From: Trichosphaerium sp. ATCC 40318
Taxonomy: Eukaryota > Discosea > Flabellinia > Trichosidae
Length of the DNA stretch: 64,000 bases
NCBI GenBank assembly: GCA_038496445.1
Contig: JALMLS010000450.1
Location: 124,001-188,000, forward strand
Direction of reading: 5' to 3'
Shown here: positions 11,310 to 23,503 of the stretch, piece by piece
How positions within the stretch are numbered: the stretch's first letter is position 1
How the letters are laid out: every line of letters begins with the position of its first letter
Program-made: the position numbers and the translations under genes
Notes under the pieces: generated by a model
The model's input: only the letters and a program-made list of their open reading frames with translations
Told to the model about the DNA's origin: nothing
Databases searched by the model: none

Positions 11310-12665
11310 ATGAATGTGTTTAGAATTATTTCTTCAAACATAAATACATATGTCTCACCAGAGAGTGATTTAAACTTGAGGCAGCTGTACCTGCGCTTAA
11401 TGCAATGGTATGGGGGTTTTTAAAAACCACGTGCTACGCCAGAATGGCCATCGTTTTTTGAAAGATCTTTTTCTTCTTCTTTAGTGAAGTTTAACGCTCT
11501 TACATGCTCGGTGCCTTGACGCTAATGAATGATACTGAAAGGTATAGAATATCACAAACCTACAACGAAACTCTTGGAAAAGGAAAACTCACCGAAAAAT
11601 TAGTGCGGATGGCTCAAAATACGAAGCTATACCAGAAGGCGAAGAAGAGCCTATAGATAACTACGATGACCTTGACCTTGAAAAATAACTTGAAGAGTCA
11701 ATAACGAGAAGAAAAGACAGGCTGAGACATTAAAGATAAGGCTTAACAAGCTGTCTGGTGTTAACTGGACATCAGAACTCGAAAGACAACTTCTCGCAGA
11801 ATGGAAAGAGTACATTCTTTTTTTTTTCTCTTCTGTTTCATCTCATTGGCTGTTTTAGCTCAAAGGTTGACAATGAAGAAGATACCTTGTATATGATTAT
11901 TGCTGCATCATTCTTAGAGCAACTTCCTAATATTAGTGAAGGTCATGTCTTCAGGAAACTTCAAGAATTGGGTAACATACCAAAGGTAAGCACATATTTT
12001 TTTGTTAGTACTAGAGACTTCTTCTTACGATTTTTAAGGATGCATATATTCCTGATAGTGTTAGAGACCAGCTAGAATATATTGACGCGCAAGAGAGGAA
12101 AGTTCGAAAGGCTATGGAATTCTCAAGAGGCACGATAAAAATTATTGCCTGTTTTTTCTTGTTTTTAGTTCCAGTCGTTACGTATACTGCTAGGCATCCT
12201 CATCACGACGTTCAAGAAAATATAATAGTAAGAAGCGTAGCAGAGAGTCTCCACTTGATACACGCGGAGATATTGATATGGAAGATGAGGTATGTAGTAT
12301 TTCTTTCAAGCTTGTCTTTTTGCAAAAAGTGACTTAACTTTTTTTTGTTTCAGGAATCTGAAGGAGAAGCACGAAAAGCAATCTCTGATAAACTTCGTAA
12401 AACACATCAAAATATAGAGCGTGGACCAATTATTGTTCAACCTACAGAAGTTGAATCATCAGGGTACGATACAAATGCCAAAAAACCAAACATTAAAGTA
12501 AATACTAAAACGCAACGCAAACGAAACGATGGTTCTTCTGAGCCACAGAGAAACAAACGTAGGTTGCTGCGTAAGAGCATAGATGAATCAAACGCTAAGA
12601 ATGATGACTCTGATGATGAAGACATGCTAGGTGACTTAGATGCTATGCTTGATGATCACGGTTAG
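11310..12665 (+). pseudogene. Charged nuclear-type protein gene with apparent frame breaks
   Basis: I do not recognise the family. Exons separated by short GT...TAG introns encode an N-terminal piece, an acidic segment (PEGEEEPIDNYDDLDLE) and a helical region (LERQLLAEWKE, FLEQLPNISEGHVFRKLQEL). A C-terminal half with basic runs and an acidic tail (DDSDDEDMLGDLDAMLDDHG) ends at 12,663. Three places do not join in one frame by any canonical intron I could find: an in-frame TAA near 11,685, the shift by about 11,730, and the join at 12,120-12,195. Either the gene is decayed, or non-canonical (GC-AG) introns or assembly indels are involved. The Arg/Ser/Lys-rich and acidic tracts suggest a nuclear protein; that is inference. 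Confidence 0.45.
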
Positions 12666-12773
12666 TTTTGGTTCTTTTTCTCTTGGAGTTTTGCATTGGT
12701 TGTCTCCTACTAAAACAACACCTGTATTTTATTCGAAAATGAATCTAGTCCCAACAAGTAGTATTTATTTGCA

Positions 12774-13495
12774 TTAAAGTACACATGGAGCATGATTGGA
12801 TGTACAACTATTGCCAGCGTTTTTGATGGTACTACTACAACAGTCGCCAGAACCTCCAGGGCGCTGGCTACAGCCAGTACCTCCACATGAGCCGCATGTT
12901 GATGGACAGCATACGTCATTAGCAGGATTGATTAGGCCTTGAGAGCATGTTGAATCGGCATAAGCACTATTCAATTTGGCTGAAATGTTCCAAGCTGCTT
13001 TGCCCCACGATGTCTTTTTGTTAAATCTAGCACCAGTACAGTCACCGTTGCCATTACCATCAATCCAGAACTTAGTTCCTGTGGCGCTTGGATAACCTCT
13101 GCTACCAATTTGGCACTCATCTTCGTAATCGTAGAACAAGTCACGGTCATTACCATACCTGTACGTCATCGTTAGTCAATGGTGTTTGCTACTTTAAAAC
13201 TCAAAGAAAAGAATAATAGGTACCATCTCATCTCCTGGATTTGAACACCGTCGCCTGTACACTTCTCGTCCGTGAATCCAATATACCTGTTACCGGAATA
13301 CCCTGTAGAAACTGGAGTACAGCAATAGGACGTGTATGTGTTTGTCGGAGTGAAAGAGCAACATTTACCAGAGTAGCACATAGTTATAGAGCACGCTGTT
13401 CCTGAGTCTCTTGTTCTTATACCGAACTCTCCACTGCTGCATACGCAATAGATAGAAGGAACGAGAATAAGGAGCAATAATAGAGCTATTTTCAT
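12774..13495 (-). CDS. Secreted cysteine-rich protein with CC...CGGTGC C-terminal module
   Basis: There are two exons, joined at an intron of about 60 nt near 13,157-13,222. A clear signal peptide (MKIALLLLLILVPSIYC) is followed by a cysteine-rich N-terminal domain. A middle part reads DYEDECQIGSRGYPSATGTK. The C-terminal module has paired cysteines, CCPSTCGSCGGTGCSQRPGG then a CC and a final APCVL. Similar CC..CG.CGG.GC modules occur at the ends of secreted or membrane proteins in several algae and protists, but no function is established for them that I know of. It is probably an extracellular disulfide-stabilised protein. The start is chosen because the signal peptide begins exactly at this ATG. 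Confidence 0.8.
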
Positions 13496-14099
13496 GATGT
13501 GTTGCTGATGTTGTATTGGTAGGTTGATATTTGGTATTTTTGGTTAGTAGAAAACTTCGAGAAAACTGCGTGTTTTGCGGCAACTTCGGCCGGCTTTGGT
13601 TAATGTCGGCCCAATAACTGCAGTGACAAAACATCCATACAGAATGCGGGACGCTTGACAAAAACCTAAAAATACGAACTACCACAAGTTATTTGGTGGA
13701 GTAAACTGAACGCTGTAGTTTGGTTATCAAGCGTTTTACAAGGTTTCAAGCTTCTTGTTGAGAAAGGGGAGCCTGTGGCTGTTTTTTTTTTGAGCTAGTT
13801 CCTCACGGAGTCTGCTCATGCCGCTTCGCTCAGTTTACGTAAACGTGCACACGTGTTGTGTGACAACATATTTCGGGATTTTCACGACTTGTCACGAAGA
13901 TTTTTTATGAAGAAGCGCTTTTTAACTACCAATAACGTCAACAGTAGACAACAATCGAGAGCTCTAAAACAATTATTTACAATAAAAGGCCAGTGTTGGC
14001 GACCGGCAATTTGAATTAGCTTTTTACGCTTCCACAAACACAAACCTTGCTTCGCTTCTCTTCGCATTACAAAAAAAACACGTGGATGCCTAGGCTTTA
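13496..14099. other. Intergenic
   Basis: This AT-rich stretch has scattered short open frames on both strands, none with recognisable features. CACGTG occurs near 13,849 and 14,076. It precedes the MORN pseudogene. Confidence 0.35.
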
Positions 14100-14204
14100 A
14101 TGTTATCTAATTCAGCAATACCAGCAACAAAACATGAGCCTTGTAGGAGAAGAGGCAAGTATTTCCTCGGCAATCTACTACTATACTTTCGCAACGTATT
14201 TTAT

Positions 14205-14664
14205 CTAGACTATAGATATACAGCGACAACATCAAGATATAATAACTCACTTCAAAAAACTGGAAAGTTCTACTGTTGGTATAAAGGTAATCTTATAAAG
14301 AAGGCGTATTTCTTGAATGGCGTACTTGATGGCAGTTTTATTGAGTTACATAAAAACGGAAAAATAATGGAGGAATGTTCCTTTGTAGAAGGCAAAAGAC
14401 ATGGAAGTTACAAGCTATGGTTCTCTTCAGGGCAGTTAAGTACTAAGTGTACGTATAAGAATGGTCTTAAAGAAGGAAAATATGAACAATGTGGAAGAAG
14501 AAACATCGTCATTGCATTGTCTGTAATTATGTAAATGGCGAAATTCATGGTGAACTGAAGAGGTGGGATTCTGTTGGTAATATAATAGAATGGAGAAATT
14601 ACACAAATGGTATCCCAGAGGAACGTCAAGTCAAAGAACGTGGAGGCTATTATGTTGTTGGATA
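14205..14664 (+). pseudogene. Truncated, frameshifted copy of the F-box/MORN gene
   Basis: From the YTATTSRYNN point onward this nearly matches the gene at 3,917-4,543, in opposite orientation. The F-box-like N-terminus is missing and unrelated sequence precedes it. One G is lost where the parent reads caatggtgg (copy caatgtgg, about 14,489), which shifts the frame within the fourth repeat. The rest of the repeat sequence to the C-terminal VVG-stop is still recognisable in the new frame. It is therefore a recent, non-functional duplicate. A 144-codon frame from 14,100 to the shift could in principle still be translated as a fusion, but nothing supports that. Confidence 0.85.
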
Positions 14665-14986
14665 GCAAAAAAAACCACATACTCACAGCAACCAAGCGTA
14701 TTGATAACTTGCAAACTGAGTGTAAAAAATAAAGTCCAAATATTTAACAAGCAGTTGAGATGTTTATTTGCTGTGTCCTATTTATTGTTTGTATCCTATT
14801 TGTTTAAGCATGTGAAAGACGCATACTGCAAAGCCTGGAAAGGAGTCAGAATCGGCAGCAGGCAAACATCATTTGAATTTTTTGCGTGTACTTGAGTTAT
14901 TAGTTGTGTTACCTACTTGATAATGAGTCCGGAAGCGGGTGATCAGTGTGAATGCATAACCGCGTTAGATTTAAGTTAGTTAGCAG

Positions 14987-15530
14987 TCATGTAGCCACGC
15001 GGATGGAAGTGCCATAGAACAACAAAATAGTAAGAGAAGTGTGAGCCTGGAATATCCAATCACCATGCGTAGTAGGCGGTTTGGTCGTAGGAGTTGGTGC
15101 AGGTGGATCAGTAGTAGGAGGCGGACTCGAAACAATGGGTGAATCAGTAGTAGGGGTAACTGGACTCGAAACAATGGGTGGATCAGTAGGCGGTTGGGTA
15201 ACTGGAGTCGAAACACAACCAGTAACTTCCCATGTTACTACAGAAATCTCAAATACCATATTTTCCTCGGTATCGTCTCCACTGACAACGAGAGTGTGTG
15301 GTTCTCCTTGTTGAATGTATGCAGACAATTGAGAAAACTCAGCAACTGCAACAAAGTCAGCATTGCAAACAGGAGGCAATGTACTAATAAAACAAGTTAG
15401 TTGTGGTTCCCAAAATCTAATTTGATTTATTTTTCTTCAAGCGTACCAATGCATTCCAGTATTCCGGTTTTGTAGCTACACACTTGTTTGCATCTTTTCC
15501 ACAAATTGTGGTGTTGACTCTCAAAATAAT
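14987..15530 (-). pseudogene. Fragment of surface-protein copy A (C-terminal exons)
   Basis: This matches about 2,590-3,290 of copy A in inverted orientation: the MPPVCNADFVAVAEFSQLS exon, the TDPPIVSSP stalk repeats, and the upstream intron and exon fragment around 15,430-15,530. The stalk breaks off at KPPTTHGDW, and the Ser-rich hydrophobic tail is replaced by unrelated sequence. The signal peptide and most of the ectodomain are absent. It is a duplication fragment attached to the MORN pseudogene. Confidence 0.8.
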
Positions 15531-16057
15531 CAAGTTGAGTTGACTATTGTTTCAACGCCTTTCAGTCAACCAAATGGATTGGTGATTCTGGTTTCCCTCT
15601 CAGAACAATCATAACAATCGTTGACAATCACCAATGCTAGTAACACTACCTCTCGCGCTGATTAAACACCCATAAAAATATAGTGTATCAATTAATCAGA
15701 ACAAAAATTACATAAATGGTTAGTTCATCTGCCAGCTTTCCCATGTACCAGTGCCTCCTTCAACATGGTACCATGCAACCTACCACTACAACGCCAGTTG
15801 CACCTTCTTCAGATATCAAGCGTATGTACACTGGAAACACATATTGCTGTACTCTTGCGTTCATACATGCAGTAGTAACACGTGTTGATTAAAAAAAAGA
15901 CAATGAATTCTTTTCAGCAGTACATAGTTACGTATCGAATGCGAAGATTTTTGCCTTCAGCGCTTATAATTGAACAATAACAAAACCATGCAACGTAAAC
16001 AAATCAATTGATAATTTATTTAATCTTTTTCATTTCTATGCTAGGTCGCTATGAGAT
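15531..16057. other. Intergenic
   Basis: I see no open frame with recognisable features in this stretch downstream of the Notum-like gene. CACGTG is present at about 15,880. Confidence 0.35.
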
Positions 16058-17837
16058 CTAATTATTAGGCTTTTTACAGCACTCAGTACAAGGGTACACC
16101 TTATCCGCATAGTAGCGCTTACTACATAAAATGTAAGTCATTTTTCACTCGTGTGAAAAAAACTATGTTAGAAATTTCCATCAGTGTTCTTACTTGCTGC
16201 CTTCATAGAAAGCTTTAAAAGCTTGACCTTGTGTTAGTCCATCTATTGTTATGACATCAAATTCGTTTCCGCAATGATGTACACAGGAGTCCTAGAACAA
16301 ATATTAACAAATGGTTTTTTATGACATTTCGAATAATCACTGCTCGTTCATTTGAAACACGGGACAATTTTTTTTTTGGTTTTTTAAGTTTTGTACCAGA
16401 AACATTGCGCTCTCTTTATTCACAAATGCCTTGTCAATGATAGATTTTAGCATAGCACCGTATTCGTTAATCAAAGTAACGTTTGTTGTTTGCAATATTC
16501 CAGGTCCAATTTGGTAGTGGTCGTACTGAGACTGTAGAGCAAATATAGGAGTTTTAATGAATGGTGCGATGTTCTATGAAGATTAAATAAATAGAATATT
16601 TGAATAGTAGTTGTAGAGGAAAAAAATCCAAGAAGCAAAAATAGAACCAACAACTAGTTGCCAGAAAAAGTCATGTACCTGAGAAAACATACAATAGTAC
16701 TCTTCACCAACATGTGCTGCCAAACATTCTTTACTACTGACTGAAACAATGTTAAGTACCAAGTTGGTTTATAAATCTGCACGTGCCTCCTGCCATGTTC
16801 ATATTCTCAAAAACCCATTTTTGAAAACTAATAAACCCACGCTTTCCTTGCACTTGCAAGAAAAATCCGCTGTCAGGCATACCTGAGTGCCACTTAGTTT
16901 GGTTTGTAGTATTTGATACCGCGTACCTCTCACTTTAGTGGCACTTGTAAAACTGTCCGCCCACCAGTCCACGTGCAGATAAGCGGCAACACCACCTTTG
17001 ATGAACATGTTAATTGTGTCAATAGGATTTCAGTTAGTACCTGCTGAACAACCTGCTATGACTACGTCAGTTGCGTTCTTGAGTCCCTTCTCCATAAGCG
17101 AACTCCTTATTGCTTCCAAATTACGAATACCTCGATACCAGCTAAACACAATAAGATTAAAACGAGGTAAAAGTATCCATACATTTTGGTGTTGTTTATC
17201 AACTTCGGCTCTTCAATGTACGATCCAAACGAACCTCCATCGCAATACATAAGATATCTACAATTGAAATGAGTGTCATTCATAAGCACAAAACAACGAA
17301 AAGCTTACACTTTGTTCCAATTGTACATGAGAGGATTTTGTTCCGGGTCACTGCTATAATACCCAGTATCCCAGTTATCTGTTGGCGGGTAGTTTTTGGA
17401 CGAACCCAAGTGATCTTTTTTTAATAAGTTTGTCACGTGATTTTTAGAAAGAAAGTTCAGACGTACTTTGTGCTCTTTCATAGCAGTCAGTATCCGAACC
17501 ACACCATCCGCCTCCTTGATGGAAAATCATCCTGAAAATACGTGAGAACTTTCTAAATGGAACAAAACGTTTAAAACTACAACGCCGTACCACTTTGATG
17601 CCCCAGAACCAGATCCTGGTACAATATAGTATGCTGGTGGAGAGCCGTCAAGGCACATCGCTCCAAATTCTATAGGCGCCTACCAAACACGTGTTAAATA
17701 ATAAAAATAGGTTAATAACCTACATTTGTTAATTTCGTTAACGTCCAAACTTGAGCTTCTGGTGTAGTGCGATCACTGTCGATAGCATACGCACTAACAG
17801 CTAATACCATAGCAAAAAGAGGTAAAAACCTGAGCAT
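16058..17837 (-). CDS. Notum / pectin acetylesterase-like secreted carboxylesterase
   Basis: Nine or so exons encode a signal peptide (MLRFLPLFAMVLAVSAYA) and then the whole PAE/Notum fold. Visible landmarks are the oxyanion GGGWC motif, the NPLMYNWNKV...YCDGGSFGS block, the nucleophile elbow GCSAGGVAAYLH, the Asp region FALQSQYDHYQIGP, and the His region DSCVHHCGNEF. All three catalytic positions (Ser, Asp, His) are present. The family removes acetyl groups from plant pectin or, in animal Notum, palmitoleate from Wnt; this organism's substrate is unknown. One intron (16,741-16,786) must start with GC (gcacgt) to keep the conserved frame into SKECLAAH. The last exon supplies YPCTECCKKPNN before the stop. 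The enzyme is secreted or endolysosomal. Confidence 0.88.
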
Positions 17838-18028
17838 TCTATATTGCGAAACCCTGTGTTTAAAGGCTAAAGTCAACAGAATAAATATGCAACCCCTTTC
17901 AAACGTGGTCAAAGATAATTATTGTCGACTTTCTAGAAACCGAGAATTTTCACAAAAAAATGAAAGGTCATTTATTGATAGCCAGCGCTTGTGCTACTAC
18001 AGTCTATCGTGGCGTAAGTAACTGAACC

Positions 18029-19439
18029 ATGCTACATACTTTAACAAATATACCAAAGTACACGTGACCTTAAATTGTTTTTATTGCCTTTTATTCTATT
18101 GCCACATGTACTGATCGCATTTTGCAGGCCAATCGAGTTGGTTTGTTTACCTACAGAAATATTATTTTGTATTTTATCTGTCTTGGGTAAACGTGATCGT
18201 ATTTCTTCAACGTTCGTATGTAAATTCTTTTCTACAATAATTATAAATCATTTGGGATATTACGAGGTTACTGTGACATCAAAGGAAGACTTTTCAAGAC
18301 TTTCTAAAAGTCCTTTGCTGAAAAACACAAAAGTTATTGTTGACAACCATACGTATACAGTAACTACAGATGACTTCAAGAATATCTCTGGTGTACATCA
18401 CCTAGTGATAGAAGACTTAGTTGAAGTAACAGATACTATGTTAGAACATATTACAGGCATACACTGTCTGGAACTACAGATCACAAGTGCGTCAAAGCTA
18501 ACATGTGGTGGATTTAAATCATTGTCGGGTGTTCATACAATAGACTTGGCTTATGGGCATTTTAAAGATGAATGGATTCAAGGCCTTTGTGACATCCATA
18601 CAGTTGATATTGCTGGTACAACTATATCTGATAAAGGTCTTGCAGCGCTATCTGGAGTTCACAGTATTGACATATCACGTTGCTACAGTATTACAGACAA
18701 AGGCGTTATTGCAAGTTCAGGCTACATACACAAGATAGAGTTAAATGGATGTACAATTACAGATGAAAGTATCAAGGCATTAACAAAGGTACACTCTATA
18801 TCTTTGATGGATTGTACGAATACATCAGATGAGGGCATTAAGTACTTATTAACACACAATCAAAAAACACTTACTATAAACAAAATAGTACTAAACAGTT
18901 GTGTGCAAATATCGAACAACACATTGAAGCTATTGGCTGGAGTACCATGTGTAGAGCTTGTTAATTGCACTCAACTACATGATGATACTCTGTCTTGTTT
19001 AGTAGGTGTACAGCATATTGATTTGTATCTTTGTAAGGCTATAACAAGTGATGGAATACAAAAGCTATCAGGAGTAAAAGTGATTGACATTTCAAAGCTT
19101 GATTGTGTTGACGATAGTACTTTAGCACCACTTGCAGGTGTCCAAACTATTATTCTCACGGATACCAAAATAACAGATAAAGGCCTTGGTTACTTGATAG
19201 GCGTTAAAATCATAATCCTTGATAACTGTGAGTATATCACTGACAAAGGTGTAAATCGTCTTGTTGGTGTTAAGAAGTTATCCTTAGAAGGCTGTTCACA
19301 AATCACAGATAGTGGCGTTGTTAGTCTAACATCCTTAGATCGTATTAATCATCTGTGTACCCAAATTACACAGAAGATGGTTGACTATCTTGTAACAGAA
19401 GATGTGTTTGACGATGAAGGCTTTTGGCCCAAGTTTTAG
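18029..19439 (+). CDS. F-box / leucine-rich repeat protein
   Basis: A short first exon (MLHTLTNIPK) joins across a 70-nt intron (18,058-18,127, gtacac...gcag) to one long exon. The first 60 residues hold an F-box (LPTEILFCILSVLGKRDRIS...VCKFF). The rest is about fifteen cysteine-containing LRRs of the type LSGVHTIDLAYG/ITDKG, ending in an acidic DEGFWPKF. Without the intron the large frame lacks an ATG, which is why I chose the upstream start. F-box/LRR proteins bind SKP1 through the F-box and select substrates for ubiquitination through the LRR solenoid. Very similar GVHxLxL repeats occur in amoeba-associated giant viruses and chlamydiae, so lateral transfer is possible, but the intron argues the gene is settled in this genome. 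Confidence 0.8.
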
Positions 19440-19489
19440 ATGCTTCTACAAGACGTGGCTTGATTCTTAAAGTGTTTGTGTAAAGTTTA

Positions 19490-19800
19490 GGCACTAAAGT
19501 ATCAAAAAAAACCGTTAACCATAGATTCTGGAGGTTTCTGGATAATCAAACACTTCGTAATACTGATAAAACAGCACCAACAAATGGATCACACAAGATA
19601 TCAATGAGGACATTTGGCGTTCTAGCATTTTAGAAACTCAACGCGAAAATTGGTAACTCGGTACAGTACTTAGATGCTATGTATAAACCCACTCTGCATT
19701 TTAGAACCAGGGTATGTTATTGAGTTCTTTTTCCACTAGGCAAAAAATACCCAACAAAACTTAACAAGCAAAACCATTACCTGCACCAATTTGAATTAAA
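19490..19800 (-). repeat. Solo 5' flank of the surface-protein family
   Basis: This stretch aligns with the sequence upstream of copies B and C (about 10,430-10,640 and 22,265-22,490). It includes the tract caaatggatcacacaagata and the aactcaacgcgaaaattgg context. No surface-protein coding sequence follows it, because the F-box/LRR gene occupies that side. It is a remnant of a duplicated unit. Confidence 0.65.
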
Positions 19801-19978
19801 ACCCTAGCTTGTATCTGAAAACTAATCATGAAAGTAAGTATTCACATCTTACAAGAAACTATCAGTTAGATTTAGTGTTTTGTATCAATCACAGAGTTGA
19901 GTATTCTTAGACCACCAATTTAATATACATAAAATCAATCGTGTTGATGTTTATTTGGTGTTAATTTAGTATCCCTAC

Positions 19979-22208
19979 TTACAACAGTGTAGTGGCAAGA
20001 CACATTACAAGCGCAAGAGTAACAACAACAATGTGTGAACTTGCACTAGGAGGAGGAGTCACTGGGCTTGGAACACAACCAGTAAGTTCGCCTGTTACTA
20101 CAGTAAGTGCAAATTCCATATTTTCCAAACTGTTGGTTGTATTAGATCCACTGATAACAAGAGTATGTGGTTCTCCTTGCGGAATGTACACTGACAATTG
20201 AAGCATATCACAATTTGCAACAAAGTCAGCGCCAGCACTGGCGCAATCAGGAGGCAATGTACTAATAATACAAGTTAGTTGTGGTTTCCCAAAAATACAA
20301 ATATGTTGTGTTTTTGTTATCTTTACCTGAAGTCTCGTGACTCAAAAGCATCTCCACCAACATCTCCTTTGTATAATGTAAACACATACGGTCCTAAAAT
20401 AGGACACATACTGTCACTTATGAAGCTTGATCTGAAGATTCGATATCCGGATGTAGAAACATCAACTTTCTATTTATGTTTTTTGTTAAAATGTGGCAAT
20501 GTCTAAATTGATTTATTCTTTAAGCGTACCAATGCATTCCAGTTTACCATATCTCCATCTGTGCACTTGTTTAATTGACTATTTCCCACAGATTTTGGTT
20601 TGGACCACAGCTAGTCAAAAATTTAGAAACACAAAACAATTAACAAAAAGAGAAACAGCCAGCTATCGTACTGTGTCTCCAAGTCTATACATGGTATCAC
20701 AAGGTGGAAGATTTGTAGGCGGTGAGGTAATAGGTTCAGAAGGCTCAAATGGCGCGTAAGTAACTGGTGGAGGTACTTCTACCATGACAACACCCGCCAT
20801 TACTAAAAAAACAAAATAAGGTTTTTCGAATACTTGCAAACTTTTGTTTACAACTTACCGTCTTGCGCGTCAACACGAGTAATATCACCAATTACAAAAG
20901 TATATTCTTTTCCTTCTTCCAAAGAGAAAGTGGGATTTGTACGAGATCGGTCCTAAATTAGAAATCAATCTGCTGTTGTATTGAGTAATCTAAGTGAAAG
21001 CGTACATTCCTTGTTTGGTTGACAACAATGCCACAGTCATCAGCTTGAAAACATACACAATTTGCTCCAAGCTCTCCTTCAACGGCAAAAGCCTTAGCTG
21101 CAATATATTCGAGTCTCTTCAGATTTTCAGAAAGGACCCAATAGCTAAATAAGCCATAGTTTACATTAGGGAATGGAGTACTACAGTAAATATGTTACCA
21201 AACAAACTCTTTTACAGCATTTGCAAAACTTGCCTCGAATTTCCGTAATTACTGTAACCTACTACACCTACAAACTCAATGAAATACTCTGAAGTCTTTG
21301 GAGCAGTCCATTTGAATTGAGCAGTCGGGGTGGTCACATTAGTAGAGTTACAAGATACATCAAACTCTTTCATAGGGCTGGTTGCGTTGTAGCTTATCAA
21401 TGCGTCCATTTGTATCGTAGGAACTACCTCAACAACAAAAATACCTTGAAATCCTACATCTCCAGTATTTACGTTGTAGTCTGTATAAGGTTCAGCAGGA
21501 TCAGTATCGTATGTTATTAACACTTTGTGAGTTCCGGCTGGTATCCATATTGTACCCTGTGTAGTTCGGGCTAAAGAAAACAAATATTAGTCGGGGAACA
21601 TGTTTTTGATGGTATTCATACTGCCAAAGAATCTTCCTCTGCCTGTGATAGCCCATAAAATATTATCACATGGAGAATTACAATCCCAATTTCCATTTTC
21701 GTAGATTATCACGTGTATATTTTCCTCAATTTGAATAGAACTGTGAACTAACAAAAAAAAGAGTTAAACCGTGCATGTGAACCAAGAGATGCTGAACATC
21801 TAGTAAACAAGAAACAAAAGCGAGTTGATAAAGCTACTAACTAAGACAGTTTTTTTTCAAATCACCGTCTTACCTTCAATGAAGTAGAAACCTCCAGTTG
21901 ATATAGTGAGGTCTTTTGTAACGTAGTTCGCTTCAGTATCACCTCTAAGGTTCTGTAAGGCTTGTTGTAGTGTTATTGAAAGAGATCGTACTTGACACAG
22001 GTGGCTGAGTGTTTTTCGTTAAACCCACCATAGAATGGAGACAATTGAGGCGGTGTTGAGCATGTACCAGCATTGTTTCTAAAGAAATAATTAGATAACC
22101 ATAGAAAAAAGATTCTCACCCGCAAGAGACATCAGCAACTTGACCAGAGAACCTTATTGTAGCTGCAGACACAATACAAATAACAAAGAAAGCGTAGATG
22201 AGGTGCAT
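19979..22208 (-). CDS. Surface protein with hydrophobic C-terminus, copy C (short stalk)
   Basis: This is the third member of the family represented by copies A and B, with the same signal peptide, exon order and conserved ectodomain blocks (GTIWIPAGTHKVLITYDTD at about 21,490-21,550; NATSPMKEFDVSCNSTN). The stalk is reduced to about a dozen residues (PSPVTPPPSASS) before the hydrophobic end HIVVVTLALVMCLATTLL. The intron around 21,585-21,630 has the same boundaries as copy A. It lies in direct orientation to copy B and shares at least 500 bp of upstream sequence with it. No frame-breaking changes are obvious. Function is unknown; a cell-surface role is inferred from the signal peptide and tail. 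Confidence 0.75.
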
Positions 22209-23500
22209 CGCAGAAGAGAGCAATTTGTAATAAACGTATCTTTTGTGTGAATTTAACCAAAGTATCACAAAAACCGTTAACCACAGATTCTGGAGGTTTC
22301 TGGATAATAAACTGTTTGTAAAACGGATAAAACAGCGTCAACAAATGGATCACACAAGATATCAATGAGGACATTTGGCGTTCCAGCATTTATGAAACTC
22401 AACGCGAAAATTTGGTAACAAGCTACAGTACACATTGTAGATGCTGATAAAACCCATTTTCTGTTCTAAACAAACGGAAAAGTATGATGTGGTAGAATGT
22501 GGGTAAGTAATTGAGTTCTACAGTATTTCCCTTTACCCAAAAAATTTACAGCGGGCACAGTATTTTAGAATAAAAAAAATTCATGGCGAAATTACGTCAC
22601 GTGATTTAAAACAAAACCCAAACAATGCCAAATGGTTTTCTAAATACACTACAGGCACTGTTTTATAAACAGTTGGCAGTACTTGATTTATCAGTCAAGT
22701 TTTCGCGTAGTCACCCTGATGCTGAGAGAGCTAGTATCAGCGTAGGTAGAGCTACATTGTATCTAGTCTTTGCCTTTTAGCGTATGTTCACCATCCCAAA
22801 CAAAGTTATACAGACCTGATAGAAGAACAACTGTTTCCTTCAATTCGTCAGGCCTGTCCTATGTGGTTTAGTAGTATTGATTCAAGGATACATATTGTTC
22901 GCCTTTGGACCAGTTACTTACCACATCCAGTTATGCATGCATGATGTCCCTTGTTATCCAAAAGTCACCATGCGTTTCTTGTATACGATAAGAATTTATA
23001 TGGTTTATAAATGAACGGTTGGCAATTATTGAAATATTACGTTACCAAAGGCAAGGTAGTACTGCTAGGAAAGTACTTAAAACGAAACAAGGTATCCAAA
23101 ATCAGTTTGTTAACATCCATCTATCCTAGCTGTTCACGTATACTATGTAAAAAGTCAAACTCTAACATGGTAAAATAAGCTGGATCAGTTTTACTGCCGG
23201 TATTTCAAGCACGTCTGTAGATGTAACTTTTTATTGTAACAAGATAAAACACTCAAGACCATGAGAATAGCATGCGCCGGAGTATTTTTTGATGTACACC
23301 TAAAACTACACGTGCAAGTAACTTCAGTTTCAAAAGAATTATTCTGCGTCTTCCCAGAAAATTGCTTTTAACAATGAACCTGAAGCAGTCATAACAGTCC
23401 CCTAAAAAAAATTGTATCAAGTGAGAACGGATGCACGCTTAATCCTAGTATAAATCTTCCAAACTGGAAAACGTTGTACACTTGATAAACCAAGAATAAG
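22209..23500. other. Intergenic; conserved flank, then unassigned sequence
   Basis: Bases 22,209-22,780 are the duplicated 5' flank of copy C, with CACGTG near 22,597. Further right, around 22,790-22,950 on the plus strand, a frame of about 50 codons (FPSIRQACPMWFSSIDSRIH) looks protein-like but has no start or recognisable family, so it may be a gene relic. Nothing else is supportable up to 23,500. Confidence 0.4.
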
Positions 23501-23503
23501 TGT

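Noticed and set aside
18075-18128. Start of the F-box/LRR gene at a TTG codon at 18,075
   Set aside because: An upstream ATG exon at 18,029 joined by a GTACAC...GCAG intron gives a normal start.
3917-19439. Calling the MORN and LRR F-box genes an integrated giant-virus segment
   Set aside because: They are not adjacent to any viral hallmark gene (capsid, packaging ATPase, polymerase), and the LRR gene has a host-type intron.
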